Source: WS-2 sp036507005 (lineage in GTDB: Bacteria; Eisenbacteria; RBG-16-71-46). Taken from it: 64,000 nt of DNA. Shown here in pieces: positions 7,701 to 15,330 of the stretch (its first letter is position 1; the number at the start of each line of letters is the position of its first letter). The stretch lies in NCBI GenBank assembly GCA_036507005.1, contig DASXQT010000070.1, positions 21,211-85,210 on the forward strand. The letters run 5' to 3'. Position numbers and translations under genes: made by a program. The notes below the pieces were generated by a model, which worked only from the letters and a program-made list of their open reading frames with translations, searched no databases and was not told the origin of the DNA.

Positions 7701-9661
7701 AGCACGTAGGTGCCCGCGGTCGTGAACGACGCCCCGGTGTGCAGCGCGCCCGGATCCCCGAACGCGACCGGCCCCGGCCCGCTCCCCTCGCTCCACTGCG
7801 TGGTCAGCGCCGGCGGGCTCGGCAGCCCGTCCTCCGTCACCGTCCCGTTCAGCACCGCCTCCGCCGGCAGCGTGATGGTCTGGCTCGCCCCCGCGCTCAC
7901 CACTGGCGCCGCATTCGGCGGCGGCGGCGGCGGAACGCCGCCCACCTCGATGTGCAGCAACGCCGCTCCCGCCGGGTTCCCGTCGAACGCCCACGCGGTG
8001 CGGTGCCCGCTGCCCGTCACCACCAGCACCAGCGCGTTCCCGCTCGCCCACCCTGCCCGGTTCACCACCTCCTGCAGCACAGCCGCAAGGTCCGGCGTGC
8101 GCTGGTTGGCTCCCACCTCGCCCGCCACCCACGCCGCCGGCGTCCAGCTCACGGCGGCCGCCGTCCGCCCCCGCGTCGACACGTTGCCCGCGGTGAACGC
8201 GAAGGTCCCCGCGTTGTCCGCCGCCTGGCCCTGGATCGTCAGCGCCGTCGCTTCGCTCTGCCCTTCCTTGGCGCCGAACTGGACGTACGCCCGGCTGATC
8301 GTCGCCCCCCGCGGGATCGTCACGTTGCTGAAGCGCATCCCGACTTTCTGGATCCCGAGGTCGTACATCAGCTCGAGGTCCGAGCTGGAGAGCGCCATGG
8401 TCCCCGCGGCGTTCTCTTCGGCGTCGTCGCTCCCCGTCGCCACCCGCCGCTCCAGGGTGATCGATCCCGCGGGCGGCCCGCTGCCGCCGGACTCGAAGGC
8501 TCCCAGGTCGGGGGCGCTCCCCAGGTAGGCGGTCGGAGACAGGTTCACGATCGTCTCCCCTCGCCACTGGAACAGCGCCACGCCCGCGTCGATCGCCAGG
8601 CTGCCCGACTTCGGCCGGAAGTCCGAGGCCAACTGGGGGTCGAACCGCGACGTGGTGGACAGGTCCACGTTGCTGGTCTCGTTGTCGAGGCCGTTGTTCC
8701 AGAACAGGTTGTGCGCGGCGATCGAGTTCCCCGCTATGCGCCGGAACGCGCTGTTCGGGATGCTCTCGAGGATGTTGTTCACCGCCACCGTGTTCGCCCC
8801 GCCCACGACCCCGTAGAAGTCCCCGACCACCGTGTTGTTGATGAACTCGACTCGCTCCGCGATCGGCGCCCCGGTGAAGTCCTCGTTGGTGAGCTGGTCG
8901 GGCATGCACCCGACGGTCGCCCTCCCGTTCCTCTCGAACAGATTCCGCTCGACCCGGATGCGCCGGCTCGAGGAGTCGGGGGAGTCGATCAGCTGGATTC
9001 CGTCCGACCCGTTGCCGATGAACTGGTTCCCGATCACCACGATGTCGAGCGTCGGCCCGGTGTAGGGGTACATCCGGAACTCGATCCCGTCCTCGTGGTT
9101 GTTGAGCACGATGTTGTCGATGACCCGTATCGCCAGGCGGCCGTTGAGATCGATCCCGTCGTCGGTCTGGTTGCGAAACACGTTGTTGGCGATCAAGCCG
9201 CCGGAGCCGGCCGAGTAGTTGATCGCGTCCTCGGTCCCGTAGATGTGGCAGTAGCGCACGTCCACCGGCGAAGACGAGCGCACCCCCTTGACCGCCCCGG
9301 TGATGGTGAGCCCGATCACCGCGCCGCCCGAATGCGTGCCGATGTCGAACGTCGCGTCTCCGGTGCAGCCTGGGTCGGCCGGGCAGTAGCCGACGGCCAG
9401 GCCGCTGAGCACGGTCTGGGCGATGTACGACGTGTCGCCGGTGGTCAGGAACCGCGAGGCGAACACCAGAGACTTGTTGTCGAGCCACACCCCGCCCAGG
9501 TAGGTGCCGGGGGCGAACAGGATGGTGTCACCGCTGGCGGCCGCGGCCACCGCCGCTTGGAGGTTGGGCTGCCTGGCGGGCACGTCGATGGTCGCGGCCC
9601 ACGACGGAGAGGCAGCGAGGAGACCGAAGGCGAAGAATGTGGTTGGGCGGAAGGGACGCAT
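4790..9661 (-). CDS. Giant secreted beta-helix protein with repeated modules and sorting domain
   Basis: 1623 residues. A signal peptide covers residues 1-22 (cleavage after PSWA). Residues ~25-390 look like a right-handed parallel beta-helix of the pectate-lyase/NosD type, with many N-x-F/I-x-x-N turns (NNVFRN, GNQFIGNGSDGIQL, INNTVVGD). Four copies of a ~176-residue module that begins ITLERRV and ends with a TAW..G....LLHIE strand occupy 400-575, 777-952, 1060-1236 and 1345-1519. PKD-like domains of ~92 residues (NAAPVV.AG to SVTIVV) lie at 583-673, 678-769, 960-1051 and 1246-1336. Residues ~1540-1623 are a sorting module (DVSGRRV, AGLYFVRL). A role in surface binding or polysaccharide contact is likely but the substrate is unknown. 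No clear ribosome site precedes the ATG. Confidence 0.85.
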   Translation of the reverse strand: MRPFRPTTFFAFGLLAASPSWAATIDVPARQPNLQAAVAAAASGDTILFAPGTYLGGVWLDNKSLVFASRFLTTGDTSYIAQTVLSGLAVGYCPADPGCTGDATFDIGTHSGGAVIGLTITGAVKGVRSSSPVDVRYCHIYGTEDAINYSAGSGGLIANNVFRNQTDDGIDLNGRLAIRVIDNIVLNNHEDGIEFRMYPYTGPTLDIVVIGNQFIGNGSDGIQLIDSPDSSSRRIRVERNLFERNGRATVGCMPDQLTNEDFTGAPIAERVEFINNTVVGDFYGVVGGANTVAVNNILESIPNSAFRRIAGNSIAAHNLFWNNGLDNETSNVDLSTTSRFDPQLASDFRPKSGSLAIDAGVALFQWRGETIVNLSPTAYLGSAPDLGAFESGGSGPPAGSITLERRVATGSDDAEENAAGTMALSSSDLELMYDLGIQKVGMRFSNVTIPRGATISRAYVQFGAKEGQSEATALTIQGQAADNAGTFAFTAGNVSTRGRTAAAVSWTPAAWVAGEVGANQRTPDLAAVLQEVVNRAGWASGNALVLVVTGSGHRTAWAFDGNPAGAALLHIEVGGVPPPPPPNAAPVVSAGASQTITLPAEAVLNGTVTEDGLPSPPALTTQWSEGSGPGPVAFGDPGALHTGASFTTAGTYVLRLTASDGELSAAASVTIVVRAAPVNTAPVVDAGPGQTLTLPADAALNGTVTDDGLPSPPALTTQWSEGSGPGPVAFADAGAVDTRASFTAAGTYVLRLTASDGALSATDSVTIVVNAAPPPGAITLERRVTAGTDDVEENAAGTVLLYSSDIELVYDLGVQKVGLRFPNVTIPRGTTITRAYVQFEAKEAQSEATALTIQAQAADNAATFAATTGNVSSRSRTAAAVSWTPVAWAVGEVGPNQRTPDLSAVVQEVVNRAGWASGNALALVVTGSGHRTAWSFEGKPAGAALLHVETGGGPPPPPSNAAPVVDAGPSQALTLPADAALNGTVTDDGLPSPPALTTQWSEGSGPGLVAFADAGAVDTRASFTTPGTYVLRLTASDGALSAGDSVTIVVTAATPPPPTGSITLERRVASVGTDDVEEDPAGTVLLYSTDIELVYDISLQKVGLRFTNIAIPRGATITRAYVQFEAKESQSEATSLRIQAQAADNAATFAATTGNVSSRSRTAAAVSWAPAPWAAGELGANQRTPDLSAVVQEVVNRAGWASGNALALVVTGTGHRTAWAYEGKATGGALLHIEAGSGSPPPPSNAAPVVDAGANQTLTLPADAALNGTVTDDGLPSPPALTTQWSEGSGPGPVAFADAGAVDTRASFATPGTYVLRLTASDGALSARDSVTIVVKAAAPPPTGSITLERRVAAGTDDVEENAAGTVLLYSSDIELVYDSGVQKIGLRFANVAIPRGATITRAFVQFEAREAQSEATALTIQGQAADNAGTFTATTANVTSRARTAASVSWAPAPWAVGEVGENQRTPDLSAVVQEVVSRAGWASGNALAFVVTGTGHRTAWAFDGNQAGVALLHIEASGPVAQSQEMSATLEERPRSGFALHGVMPVPARDRLSVEFSLGEGERARLEVLDVSGRRVTLREVGPLGPGRHRIDVGDRLPAGLYFVRLTQGPRVGVAKALIVK
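5105..8464 (-). repeat. Alternating repeat array inside the 1623-residue gene
   Basis: DNA-level repeats encode four ITLERRV modules (7937-8464, 6806-7333, 5954-6484, 5105-5629) and four PKD-like units (7643-7915, 7355-7630, 6509-6784, 5654-5926). The PKD units are so alike that long tracts are nearly identical, which points to recent internal duplication or gene conversion. Assembly collapse or expansion is a risk here. Confidence 0.85.
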
Positions 9662-9795
9662 GAATCGTCAATATCATCCAGTAAAATGCGAATTGCACTG
9701 GCGACTCCACTACAATACGTAATCCTATCATAATCATGTATATGTGTTGACCCATGTTATTGTGAATAAATTCTACGGGGTGCAATTGACATAAC
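9662..9795. promoter_or_regulatory. AT-rich promoter region
   Basis: About 130 bp upstream of the leftward 1623-residue gene is strikingly AT-rich for this genome (CTATCATAATCATG, TTATTGTGAATAAATTC). Several -10/-35-like pairs can be drawn on both strands, so I do not choose one. It most likely drives the large secreted protein gene. Confidence 0.5.
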
Positions 9796-9875
9796 GCGCG
9801 TGGACGTCGGACCACCGGGATGCCCTTCCCGGGAGCCACGCGGCGGGCCCGCAGCACAGGGGCGCTGGAGCACCG

Positions 9876-9998
9876 ATGGGCCGGAAGGCAGGGGGGGGCC
9901 GGCGCAAGCGCGGCGCCGTCGACGGCTTGAACCGGGAGGGGCTGCCGGTGCCGAAGCCGACCTCCGAGGGGGAGTTCGTCGAGGTGGAGGCCGCCTGA
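9876..9998 (+). CDS. Possible 40-residue basic/acidic peptide
   Basis: An ATG preceded by GGAG at 6-nt spacing opens a 40-codon frame. It encodes a basic Gly/Arg-rich start (MGRKAGGGRRKRGAVDG) and an acidic end (EGEFVEVEAA). I recognise no family. It may be a small protein or the C-terminal remnant of a lost gene. The rest of the stretch between 9.8 and 10.1 kb shows nothing else. Confidence 0.3.
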   Translation: MGRKAGGGRRKRGAVDGLNREGLPVPKPTSEGEFVEVEAA

Positions 9999-10097
9999 AC
10001 TGATGCCGCGCCGAGCCCGGCTCAGCAGAGCCGTCGATGCTCGACCCGGCATGGTGGCCTCCCAGCTTCCCCTCGTCGCTGGCGCTGATCGCGGGTG

Positions 10098-10125
10098 TTG
10101 GCAACCGCATGGGCCGTGCTATCGT
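10098..10125 (+). promoter_or_regulatory. Promoter of the DUF433 antitoxin gene
   Basis: TTGGCA, a 16-bp spacer and TATCGT would start transcription near 10132. That gives a leader of ~43 nt containing the antitoxin's ribosome site. Confidence 0.45.
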
Positions 10126-10174
10126 CGGCAGGCCCTTCTTGCAGCGAGGGCCGGTGCCTCTAGGAGGTGTCCCA

Positions 10175-10414
10175 ATGAACTGGCGCGAGCACATCACGGT
10201 TGATCCAGCAATCTGCCACGGAGCTCCTTGCTTCAAAGGAACCCGAGTGATGGTCTCCATCGTGCTGGACAACCTCGCCGCCGGCCGTACCGTGGAGGAA
10301 ATCCTCAGGGACTACCCTTCGCTTCGGCCTGAGGCCCTCCCGGCGGCCATCGCGTACGCCGCGGAGTTGGCTCGGGAGCGGATCATCGAAATGCCCGGCT
10401 CCGACGCTGCATGA
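10175..10414 (+). CDS. DUF433 (VapB-like) antitoxin
   Basis: A 79-residue protein of the DUF433 family, small winged-helix antitoxins usually encoded just before a DUF5615 PIN-like toxin. Diagnostic segments are ITVDPAICHGAPCFKGTRV, VLDNLAAGRTVEEILRDYPSL and LPAAIAYAAEL. The ATG is fixed by a perfect AGGAGGT seven nucleotides upstream. It keeps the ATGA overlap with the toxin start, but the toxin frame is truncated, so this is an antitoxin without its partner. Confidence 0.85.
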   Translation: MNWREHITVDPAICHGAPCFKGTRVMVSIVLDNLAAGRTVEEILRDYPSLRPEALPAAIAYAAELARERIIEMPGSDAA

Positions 10415-10527
10415 GATTCAAGCTCGACGAGAACCTCCCAACCCGTGCAGCGGAGGTTCTGCGAGCCGCCGGCAGGCCCTCGCCGCGCCCGCCTCAGTAC
10501 AGCCGCCGCAGCTCGATCCCGGTGTAG
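10411..10527 (+). pseudogene. Truncated DUF5615 (PIN-like) toxin remnant
   Basis: The frame begins MRFKLDENLPTRAAEVLRAAG, the conserved start of DUF5615 PIN-like toxins including the first acidic residue (LDEN). After ~21 codons homology ends and the frame runs antisense into the 3' end of the SpoIID-like gene, stopping after 38 codons. The remaining acidic residues and most of the usual ~110-residue fold are missing, so it cannot be an active nuclease. The break point at about 10475 is 20 bp before the opposing gene's stop codon. Confidence 0.8.
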
Positions 10528-11864
10528 TAGCGCCGCAGGATCTCCTCGCCGATCTTGCCGGCGCGCGCCATCCCCAGCGCCCCGGTCTGGCACAGGCCTA
10601 CGCCGTGCCCGGAGCCCGCGCCGGTCGCCACCACCGCGATGGCGCGCCCGGCCCTGGCATCGCGGCGCACGTCCACCTTGAACAGGTTCGAGCGCAGGAT
10701 CGCGCTCCCGTTCCCGCCCCGCCTCAGCACCTGCCGCAGCGAGTACGCCGGGATCTCGATCTCGCCGGTCGTGGTGCGCACACTGAGCCGCCACACGCGG
10801 CCCGAGCGCGAGCGCGCGAGCACGCGCACGTCCACGATCTCCCCCACGCCTCCGGCGGGCAGCGGCACGCCGAACGAGGGGCCGTAGCGCGTGAGGTTGG
10901 CGGCGAACTCCTTCGCGCTCCACTCCTCGCGCCAGCGGTGGTGCGGCGAGGCGGCGCACGCATCCTCGCCGCTGTCGCGGTCGCGGCGGCTCTGGAGGTA
11001 CGGAAGCGGATCGGCGGGCCATCCCTCCCACACCTCGGCGGTGATGCCGCCGCAGGTCGAGCAGTAGTTGGCGCGGATCGGCCAGCCGCCGGAGAGCGCG
11101 AGCAGGCCCCGGGTGCCAAGGACGCAGCGCGTGGCGAGCGGGCGCTCCCCTTCGACCGGCCCGTAGACCTGGTCCTCGACCGTGCCGTAGAGGTCGAACC
11201 CCTCGTCCGCGCGCCGGCCGCGGTAGAACAGCGTGTAGCTGCGGGCCGCGACGGCCTGCGCGCGCCCGGCCTCGACCAGCTCGTCCGCGAGGGCGCCGAT
11301 CTCGCCCGGCACCACGCCGAGTAGGTAGGTCTCGAGCGCCAGGCGGTCGGCGATCGTGAGCTTGCCGCGCGGGTTGAGGAACACCTTGAGCGTGCCGCGC
11401 CAGGTCTTGCCGTTCCAGCGCGCGCGGCTGCTGTCGGAGCGCTCCGCCGGGTCGGCAGCGAGCCACAGCGTGTCGCCCGGCTCGAGCGACCAGCGGCCGT
11501 CCTCTCCGAGCGCCACGACCAATCCCCTTCCGCCCGAGACGCGGATCGCGACGCCGCCGAAGTTGCCGCTCACGATCGGGCGCGGCTCCGCCCCCGGCCG
11601 CTGGATCGAGGCGCCCGTGATCTGCACCGACTCGAGCCTCAGGCTGTCGAGATCCCACGCGAGCCCGACGTCGATCGCGGGCTCGCCGTGGATCTCGAAC
11701 CTCTCGGGCACGCGCGGCGGCGCGGGAGTCGGGACGCCACCCGGCGCGCGCGGGGGTTGCGGCGCGCCACCCGGCGGAGGCACGGTCGCGCACGATGCGG
11801 CGAGCGCGGCGAGGGCGACCGCGGCCGCTAGCCGGAGCGCGCCGGAGAGGAGCGCGCGCCTCAC
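10494..11864 (-). CDS. SpoIID/LytB-type peptidoglycan lytic transglycosylase lipoprotein
   Basis: 456 residues, with a GTG start overlapping the anmK stop (GTGA). The N-terminus is a lipoprotein signal with lipobox LAASC (Cys25), so the protein is probably anchored outside the cytoplasmic membrane. The SpoIID core has VVPGEIG with the catalytic-type Glu, QAVAARSYTLFY, the YCSTCGG cysteine motif and GHGVGLCQTGALGMA followed by ILRRYYTGIEL. SpoIID enzymes cut glycan strands stripped of peptides and leave 1,6-anhydro-MurNAc ends. That product is the substrate of the AnmK kinase encoded immediately upstream, so the enzyme fits the head of a wall-recycling route. Confidence 0.85.
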   Translation of the reverse strand: MRRALLSGALRLAAAVALAALAASCATVPPPGGAPQPPRAPGGVPTPAPPRVPERFEIHGEPAIDVGLAWDLDSLRLESVQITGASIQRPGAEPRPIVSGNFGGVAIRVSGGRGLVVALGEDGRWSLEPGDTLWLAADPAERSDSSRARWNGKTWRGTLKVFLNPRGKLTIADRLALETYLLGVVPGEIGALADELVEAGRAQAVAARSYTLFYRGRRADEGFDLYGTVEDQVYGPVEGERPLATRCVLGTRGLLALSGGWPIRANYCSTCGGITAEVWEGWPADPLPYLQSRRDRDSGEDACAASPHHRWREEWSAKEFAANLTRYGPSFGVPLPAGGVGEIVDVRVLARSRSGRVWRLSVRTTTGEIEIPAYSLRQVLRRGGNGSAILRSNLFKVDVRRDARAGRAIAVVATGAGSGHGVGLCQTGALGMARAGKIGEEILRRYYTGIELRRLY

Positions 11865-13162
11865 GCCGCCGCTCCGGGCGTGATCTCGCCCAGCACCACG
11901 GCGCGCGCCGCACCCGTGGCCGAGGGCACGTTCCCGGGCAGGCCGCACAGCGTCTGGTGCGCGAGGAACGCAAAGGCGAGCGCCTCCTTGGCCGCCGGCG
12001 GCACGCCCAGCTCGTCGAGCGAATGGAGCCGCGCGGGCGCGAGCCTGCGCCCGAGCGCCCGCATGAGCGTCGCGTTCGCAACTCCTCCCCCGCTCGCGTA
12101 GATCGCGTCCACGCCCGCCCGCGGCACGAGGAAGCGCTTGATCGCGGCCTCCACGGCGGCGGCGGTCAGCTCGACCGCGGTCGCGAGCACGTCGTCGTCC
12201 GCGAGCCCCATCGAGAGCCCCATCTTGCGGAGCGTGACCGCGTAGTGCTCGCCGTAGTGCTCGCGCCCGGTCGAGCGCGGCGGCGCCTGCGCGAAGAACG
12301 GGTCGGAGAGCAGCTCGGAGAGCAGCGGCTCGCTCACCGTTCCGCGCGCGGCCGCCGCCCCGCCCGCATCCTGTCGCTCAGCGCCCCGGGTGCGCAGGCT
12401 CACGAGCGCATCGAGCACCGCGTTGCCGGGGCCGGTGTCGAAGGCCAGCACCTGGTCGAGCGCGCCACCGCGCGGCAGGTAGGTGACGTTCGCTATTCCG
12501 CCCAGGTTCAAGAGCACGCGCGATTCGCTCGGCGAGCGGAACAGCCACCAGTCGGCGAGCGGGACGAGCGGGGCGCCCTCGCCGCCGGCGGCGGCGTCGC
12601 GCACCCGGAAGTTGGAGACCACGGCGATCCCGGTGCGCTCGGCCAGGATCGCGGCCGAGCCGAGCTGGAGCGTGAGCGTCGTGCCTCCCGACTCGCGCGG
12701 CAGGTGGCGCACGGTCTGCCCGTGGGAGCCGATCGCGCTCACCGCTCCCGGATCGGTCCCGGCCTCGGCGAGCAGCTCGAACACCGCAGCGGCGTAGCGC
12801 TCGCCGAGTGCCGCATCGAGCCGCATCAACTGCTCGGGCTCGAGCGTGCGCGCCGCGGCCACGTCGAGGATCTCGCGCCGCAGCGCCGTCTCGAGCGGGG
12901 TCTCGCGGTAGGCGACGAGCGTGTGCCGGGTCTCGGGCCCGATCCCGCGGAAGCGCACCAGCGCCGCATCCACCGCGTCCGCCGAGGTGCCGGTCATGAG
13001 CCCCACCACCAGCCGCTCGTCGCGCGCGCGGTAGTCGCGCACGCCGGCGAGCGCATCGTGCGCGCCCGGCGCCGCGGGCGCGTGAGCCGCGGGCGCATGA
13101 GGCGCCGCCTTGGCCGCGCTCCCCGCGGGCGCGTGAGCCGTCCCCTTCGCCGCGCGCTTCAC
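11861..13162 (-). CDS. anmK: Anhydro-N-acetylmuramic acid kinase with N-terminal extension
   Basis: AnmK hydrolyses the 1,6-anhydro bond and phosphorylates anhydro-MurNAc to MurNAc-6-phosphate, the substrate of MurQ. Family motifs are GLMTGTSADAVDAAL at residues 54-68, AIGSHGQTV, GGIANVTYLP, FDTGPGNAVLDALV and SGGGVANATLMRAL. Starting at the GTG that overlaps the permease stop gives 433 residues, of which the first ~48 are an Ala/Pro/His-rich tail absent from ordinary AnmK proteins, whose phosphate loop starts near residue 5-10. No ATG or better start lies closer to the core, and the GTGA overlap matches the rest of the operon, so the tail is probably real. Confidence 0.9.
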   Translation of the reverse strand: MKRAAKGTAHAPAGSAAKAAPHAPAAHAPAAPGAHDALAGVRDYRARDERLVVGLMTGTSADAVDAALVRFRGIGPETRHTLVAYRETPLETALRREILDVAAARTLEPEQLMRLDAALGERYAAAVFELLAEAGTDPGAVSAIGSHGQTVRHLPRESGGTTLTLQLGSAAILAERTGIAVVSNFRVRDAAAGGEGAPLVPLADWWLFRSPSESRVLLNLGGIANVTYLPRGGALDQVLAFDTGPGNAVLDALVSLRTRGAERQDAGGAAAARGTVSEPLLSELLSDPFFAQAPPRSTGREHYGEHYAVTLRKMGLSMGLADDDVLATAVELTAAAVEAAIKRFLVPRAGVDAIYASGGGVANATLMRALGRRLAPARLHSLDELGVPPAAKEALAFAFLAHQTLCGLPGNVPSATGAARAVVLGEITPGAAA

Positions 13163-14019
13163 TTCTCCGCTCCCGCCAGCACCCCGGAGAGGATCTGGCG
13201 CTGGAACGCCGCGAACACGGCGAGCACCGGCAGCGACGCCAGCGTCGAGCCCGCCATGAGGAATCCCCAGTCCACGCTGTGCTCGGTCTGGGAGAGCAGC
13301 GCGAGGCCCACCGGCAGCGTGCGAAGCCGATCGGAGTCCACGAAGATCAGCGGGTAGAGGAACGAGTTCCAGTTGGCGAGGAACGACTGGATCGCCACCA
13401 CCGCCAGCACCGGCTTCATCAGGGGCAGCATGATATCGCGGAAGATCGCCCAGTCCGAGGCGCCGTCCACGCGCGCCGCCTCCTCCAGCTCGTGGGGCAG
13501 GCCGATCACGTACTGGCGCACCAGGAAGATGCTGAACGCGTCGACCGCGAACGGCAGGATGAGGGCGCCGTAGGTGTCGATCAGGTGGAGGCGGCTCATC
13601 ACCAGGTAGAGCGGCACCATCAGCACCTGCTTGGGCAGCATGAGCGTGGCCACGATCCCCAGCGTCCAGAACTTCTCCCCCGGCACGCGCCTGCGCCCCA
13701 GCACGTAGCCCACCATGGCGGCGGTGGCGACGTTGAGCCCCACCACCGCGGCCGCGACCAGCGCGCTGTTGGCGAGGTAGGTGCCGATCGGCGCCACCAG
13801 GAACAGCGCGCGGTAGTGCTCGAGCGTGAGCCCGGCCGAGAGCGCCCGCGCGAACGAGCCGCCCGAGACCGGAGCGAGCGAGACCGCGAGCATCCACGCG
13901 AACGGCACGAGCATCGTGAGCAGCACCGGGCCGAGCCACAGCCAGCGCAGCGCCGAGCGGCTCCAGGCGGGCGGGATCGCCGCGGCCTCACCGCCGCGCG
14001 CAGGCGCCTCGCTCCTCAT
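13159..14019 (-). CDS. Carbohydrate ABC transporter permease (MalG/UgpE-like)
   Basis: A 286-residue inner-membrane protein with about six helices, the first at WLGPVLLTMLVPFAWMLAV. It has the binding-protein-dependent permease EAA loop (HELEEAARVDGASDWAIFRDIMLPLMKPVL), which contacts the ATPase. It overlaps the other permease gene (ATGA) and anmK (GTGA). Next to anmK, murQ and a sugar-binding lipoprotein, it probably carries muropeptide sugars such as anhydro-MurNAc. That substrate is inferred from context. No ATPase subunit is encoded nearby, so a shared MsmX-type ATPase would be needed. Confidence 0.88.
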   Translation of the reverse strand: MRSEAPARGGEAAAIPPAWSRSALRWLWLGPVLLTMLVPFAWMLAVSLAPVSGGSFARALSAGLTLEHYRALFLVAPIGTYLANSALVAAAVVGLNVATAAMVGYVLGRRRVPGEKFWTLGIVATLMLPKQVLMVPLYLVMSRLHLIDTYGALILPFAVDAFSIFLVRQYVIGLPHELEEAARVDGASDWAIFRDIMLPLMKPVLAVVAIQSFLANWNSFLYPLIFVDSDRLRTLPVGLALLSQTEHSVDWGFLMAGSTLASLPVLAVFAAFQRQILSGVLAGAEK

Positions 14020-14999
14020 CGCGCCGCCTCCGCCGGCTTGCCCACCAGACGGAGCTGCACCTCGGCCAGGACCAGCGTGAGCAGGAACAGCAGGTACGCC
14101 ACCGCGCACGCGTAGCCCAGGTTGAAGCGGTAGAACGCCTCTTCGTACAAGTAGTAGACCACGGTGGTGGTGCGGTGGAGCGGCCCGCCGCGCGTCATCA
14201 CGAATACCTCGGCGAAGATCTGGAGGCTCCGCACCGTGTTCACCACCAGCACGAACAGCAGCGTCGGCCTGAGCAGCGGGAGCGTGATGCTCGTGAGGCA
14301 GTCCCAGCCCGTCGCCCCCTCGAGGCGCGCCGCGTCGTAGAGATCGCGCGGGATGGCCTCGAGCCCGGCGAGGAAGATCACCATGTAGTAGCCGCTCGCC
14401 GACCACACGTCCATCGCCATGATCGCGGGCAGCGCCGTGGCGGGGTCGAGCAGCCAGGCCGGCGTGCGCAGCCCGAGCGCGCGCAGCACCGCGTTGAGCG
14501 GGCCGTCGGGCGCGTAGAGCCCCTTGAACACCAGCGACAGCACCACGATCGACACCACGCTCGGCACGAAGAAGCCGACCCGGAAGAGCGTGCGCCCGCG
14601 GAACGCGGGCTGCACCGCGAGCGCCAGCAGCAGCGCAAGCGCGGTGGTGAAGGGGATCGTTCCCAGCACGAAGAACGCCGTGTTCCCGAGTGCCCCCCAG
14701 AACGCCGGATCGGTGAGCGCGCGCCCGTAGTTCGAGAGCCCCACCCAGCGCGTGTGTCCGGAGTGGATCGGCGAGTAATCCGAGAACGAGGCCGCGAGGG
14801 AGAACACGAAGGGGAAGAGCCCGAACAAGGCGAACGAGATCGCCCAGGGCGAGAGCAGCGTCCACGAGGTCACCGCCGGCCCGTCGATTCTCAGCGCCCG
14901 GACGCGCGTAAGCGCCGCAGTGCCCCATGCGCGGGAACGCGCCAGTGCCGCAGTGCTCCAAGCCTGAATCCGCGCTAGCGCGCGCGTGCGGTCATCCAT
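14016..14999 (-). CDS. Carbohydrate ABC transporter permease (MalF/UgpA-like)
   Basis: 327 residues, first gene of the permease-permease-anmK-spoIID operon. Six or so membrane helices follow a ~45-residue basic N-terminus with a short repeat-like run (ARIQAWSTAALARSRAWGTAALTRVRAL). The EAA loop reads LEAIPRDLYDAARLEGATGWDCLTSITLPLLRP. The chosen ATG has no ribosome site but lies 8 nt after a promoter-like element shared with murQ, which suggests a leaderless message. An in-frame start farther upstream would place that element inside the gene. The protein would form a heterodimeric channel with the next gene's product. Confidence 0.87.
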   Translation of the reverse strand: MDDRTRALARIQAWSTAALARSRAWGTAALTRVRALRIDGPAVTSWTLLSPWAISFALFGLFPFVFSLAASFSDYSPIHSGHTRWVGLSNYGRALTDPAFWGALGNTAFFVLGTIPFTTALALLLALAVQPAFRGRTLFRVGFFVPSVVSIVVLSLVFKGLYAPDGPLNAVLRALGLRTPAWLLDPATALPAIMAMDVWSASGYYMVIFLAGLEAIPRDLYDAARLEGATGWDCLTSITLPLLRPTLLFVLVVNTVRSLQIFAEVFVMTRGGPLHRTTTVVYYLYEEAFYRFNLGYACAVAYLLFLLTLVLAEVQLRLVGKPAEAAR

Positions 15000-15007
15000 G
15001 ACGCGCG

Positions 15008-15039
15008 GAAGATGCCACGCGGCGCCCGCGAAGCGCAAT
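15008..15039 (-). promoter_or_regulatory. Permease-operon promoter, twin of the murQ promoter
   Basis: On the leftward strand TTGCGC (-35-like) and GCATCT (-10-like) are 17 bp apart, and the second box lies 10 nt before the ATG. The 32-bp element matches the one before murQ at 27 positions, including the full ATTGCGCT and TGGCATCTTC blocks at identical spacing. Otherwise the ~330 bp between the permease and DUF2971 genes shows nothing I can name. Confidence 0.6.
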
Positions 15040-15330
15040 GGCAGGTCCGGCTTGACGCGCGAGGACGCTCTGTGGCTCACACAGTTCGCTCAGGATCGAC
15101 GATCATCCACCGGAAGGACTCTCGGACCTCGAATACCCTGTTTCAGGCTCCTCGAGCGCCTCGCTATCTGGCCCGCCTGCTCGGCATTGCGCGCCCTCGT
15201 AGGAGAGTGGGACGCGCGCCCCGGACGCGCGCGCCGCGTGTTCGCAGCCCACTCCCTGTCAGCACCTTCTGGGTCAATGCGGCCGCGCGGAACACTCTGG
15301 CGACGAGTAGGTACGCCGAGTGACTACTGG

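Noticed and set aside
5105..8464. Regular repeats considered as a CRISPR array
   Set aside because: Repeat units are hundreds of bases long and encode protein modules in one frame; there are no short repeats with unique spacers.
4655..9733. A 1692-codon open frame on the plus strand opposite the giant secreted protein
   Set aside because: It is Arg/His/Pro-rich with no domain, and it mirrors the repeats of the minus-strand gene. High GC content removes stop codons from the shadow frame.
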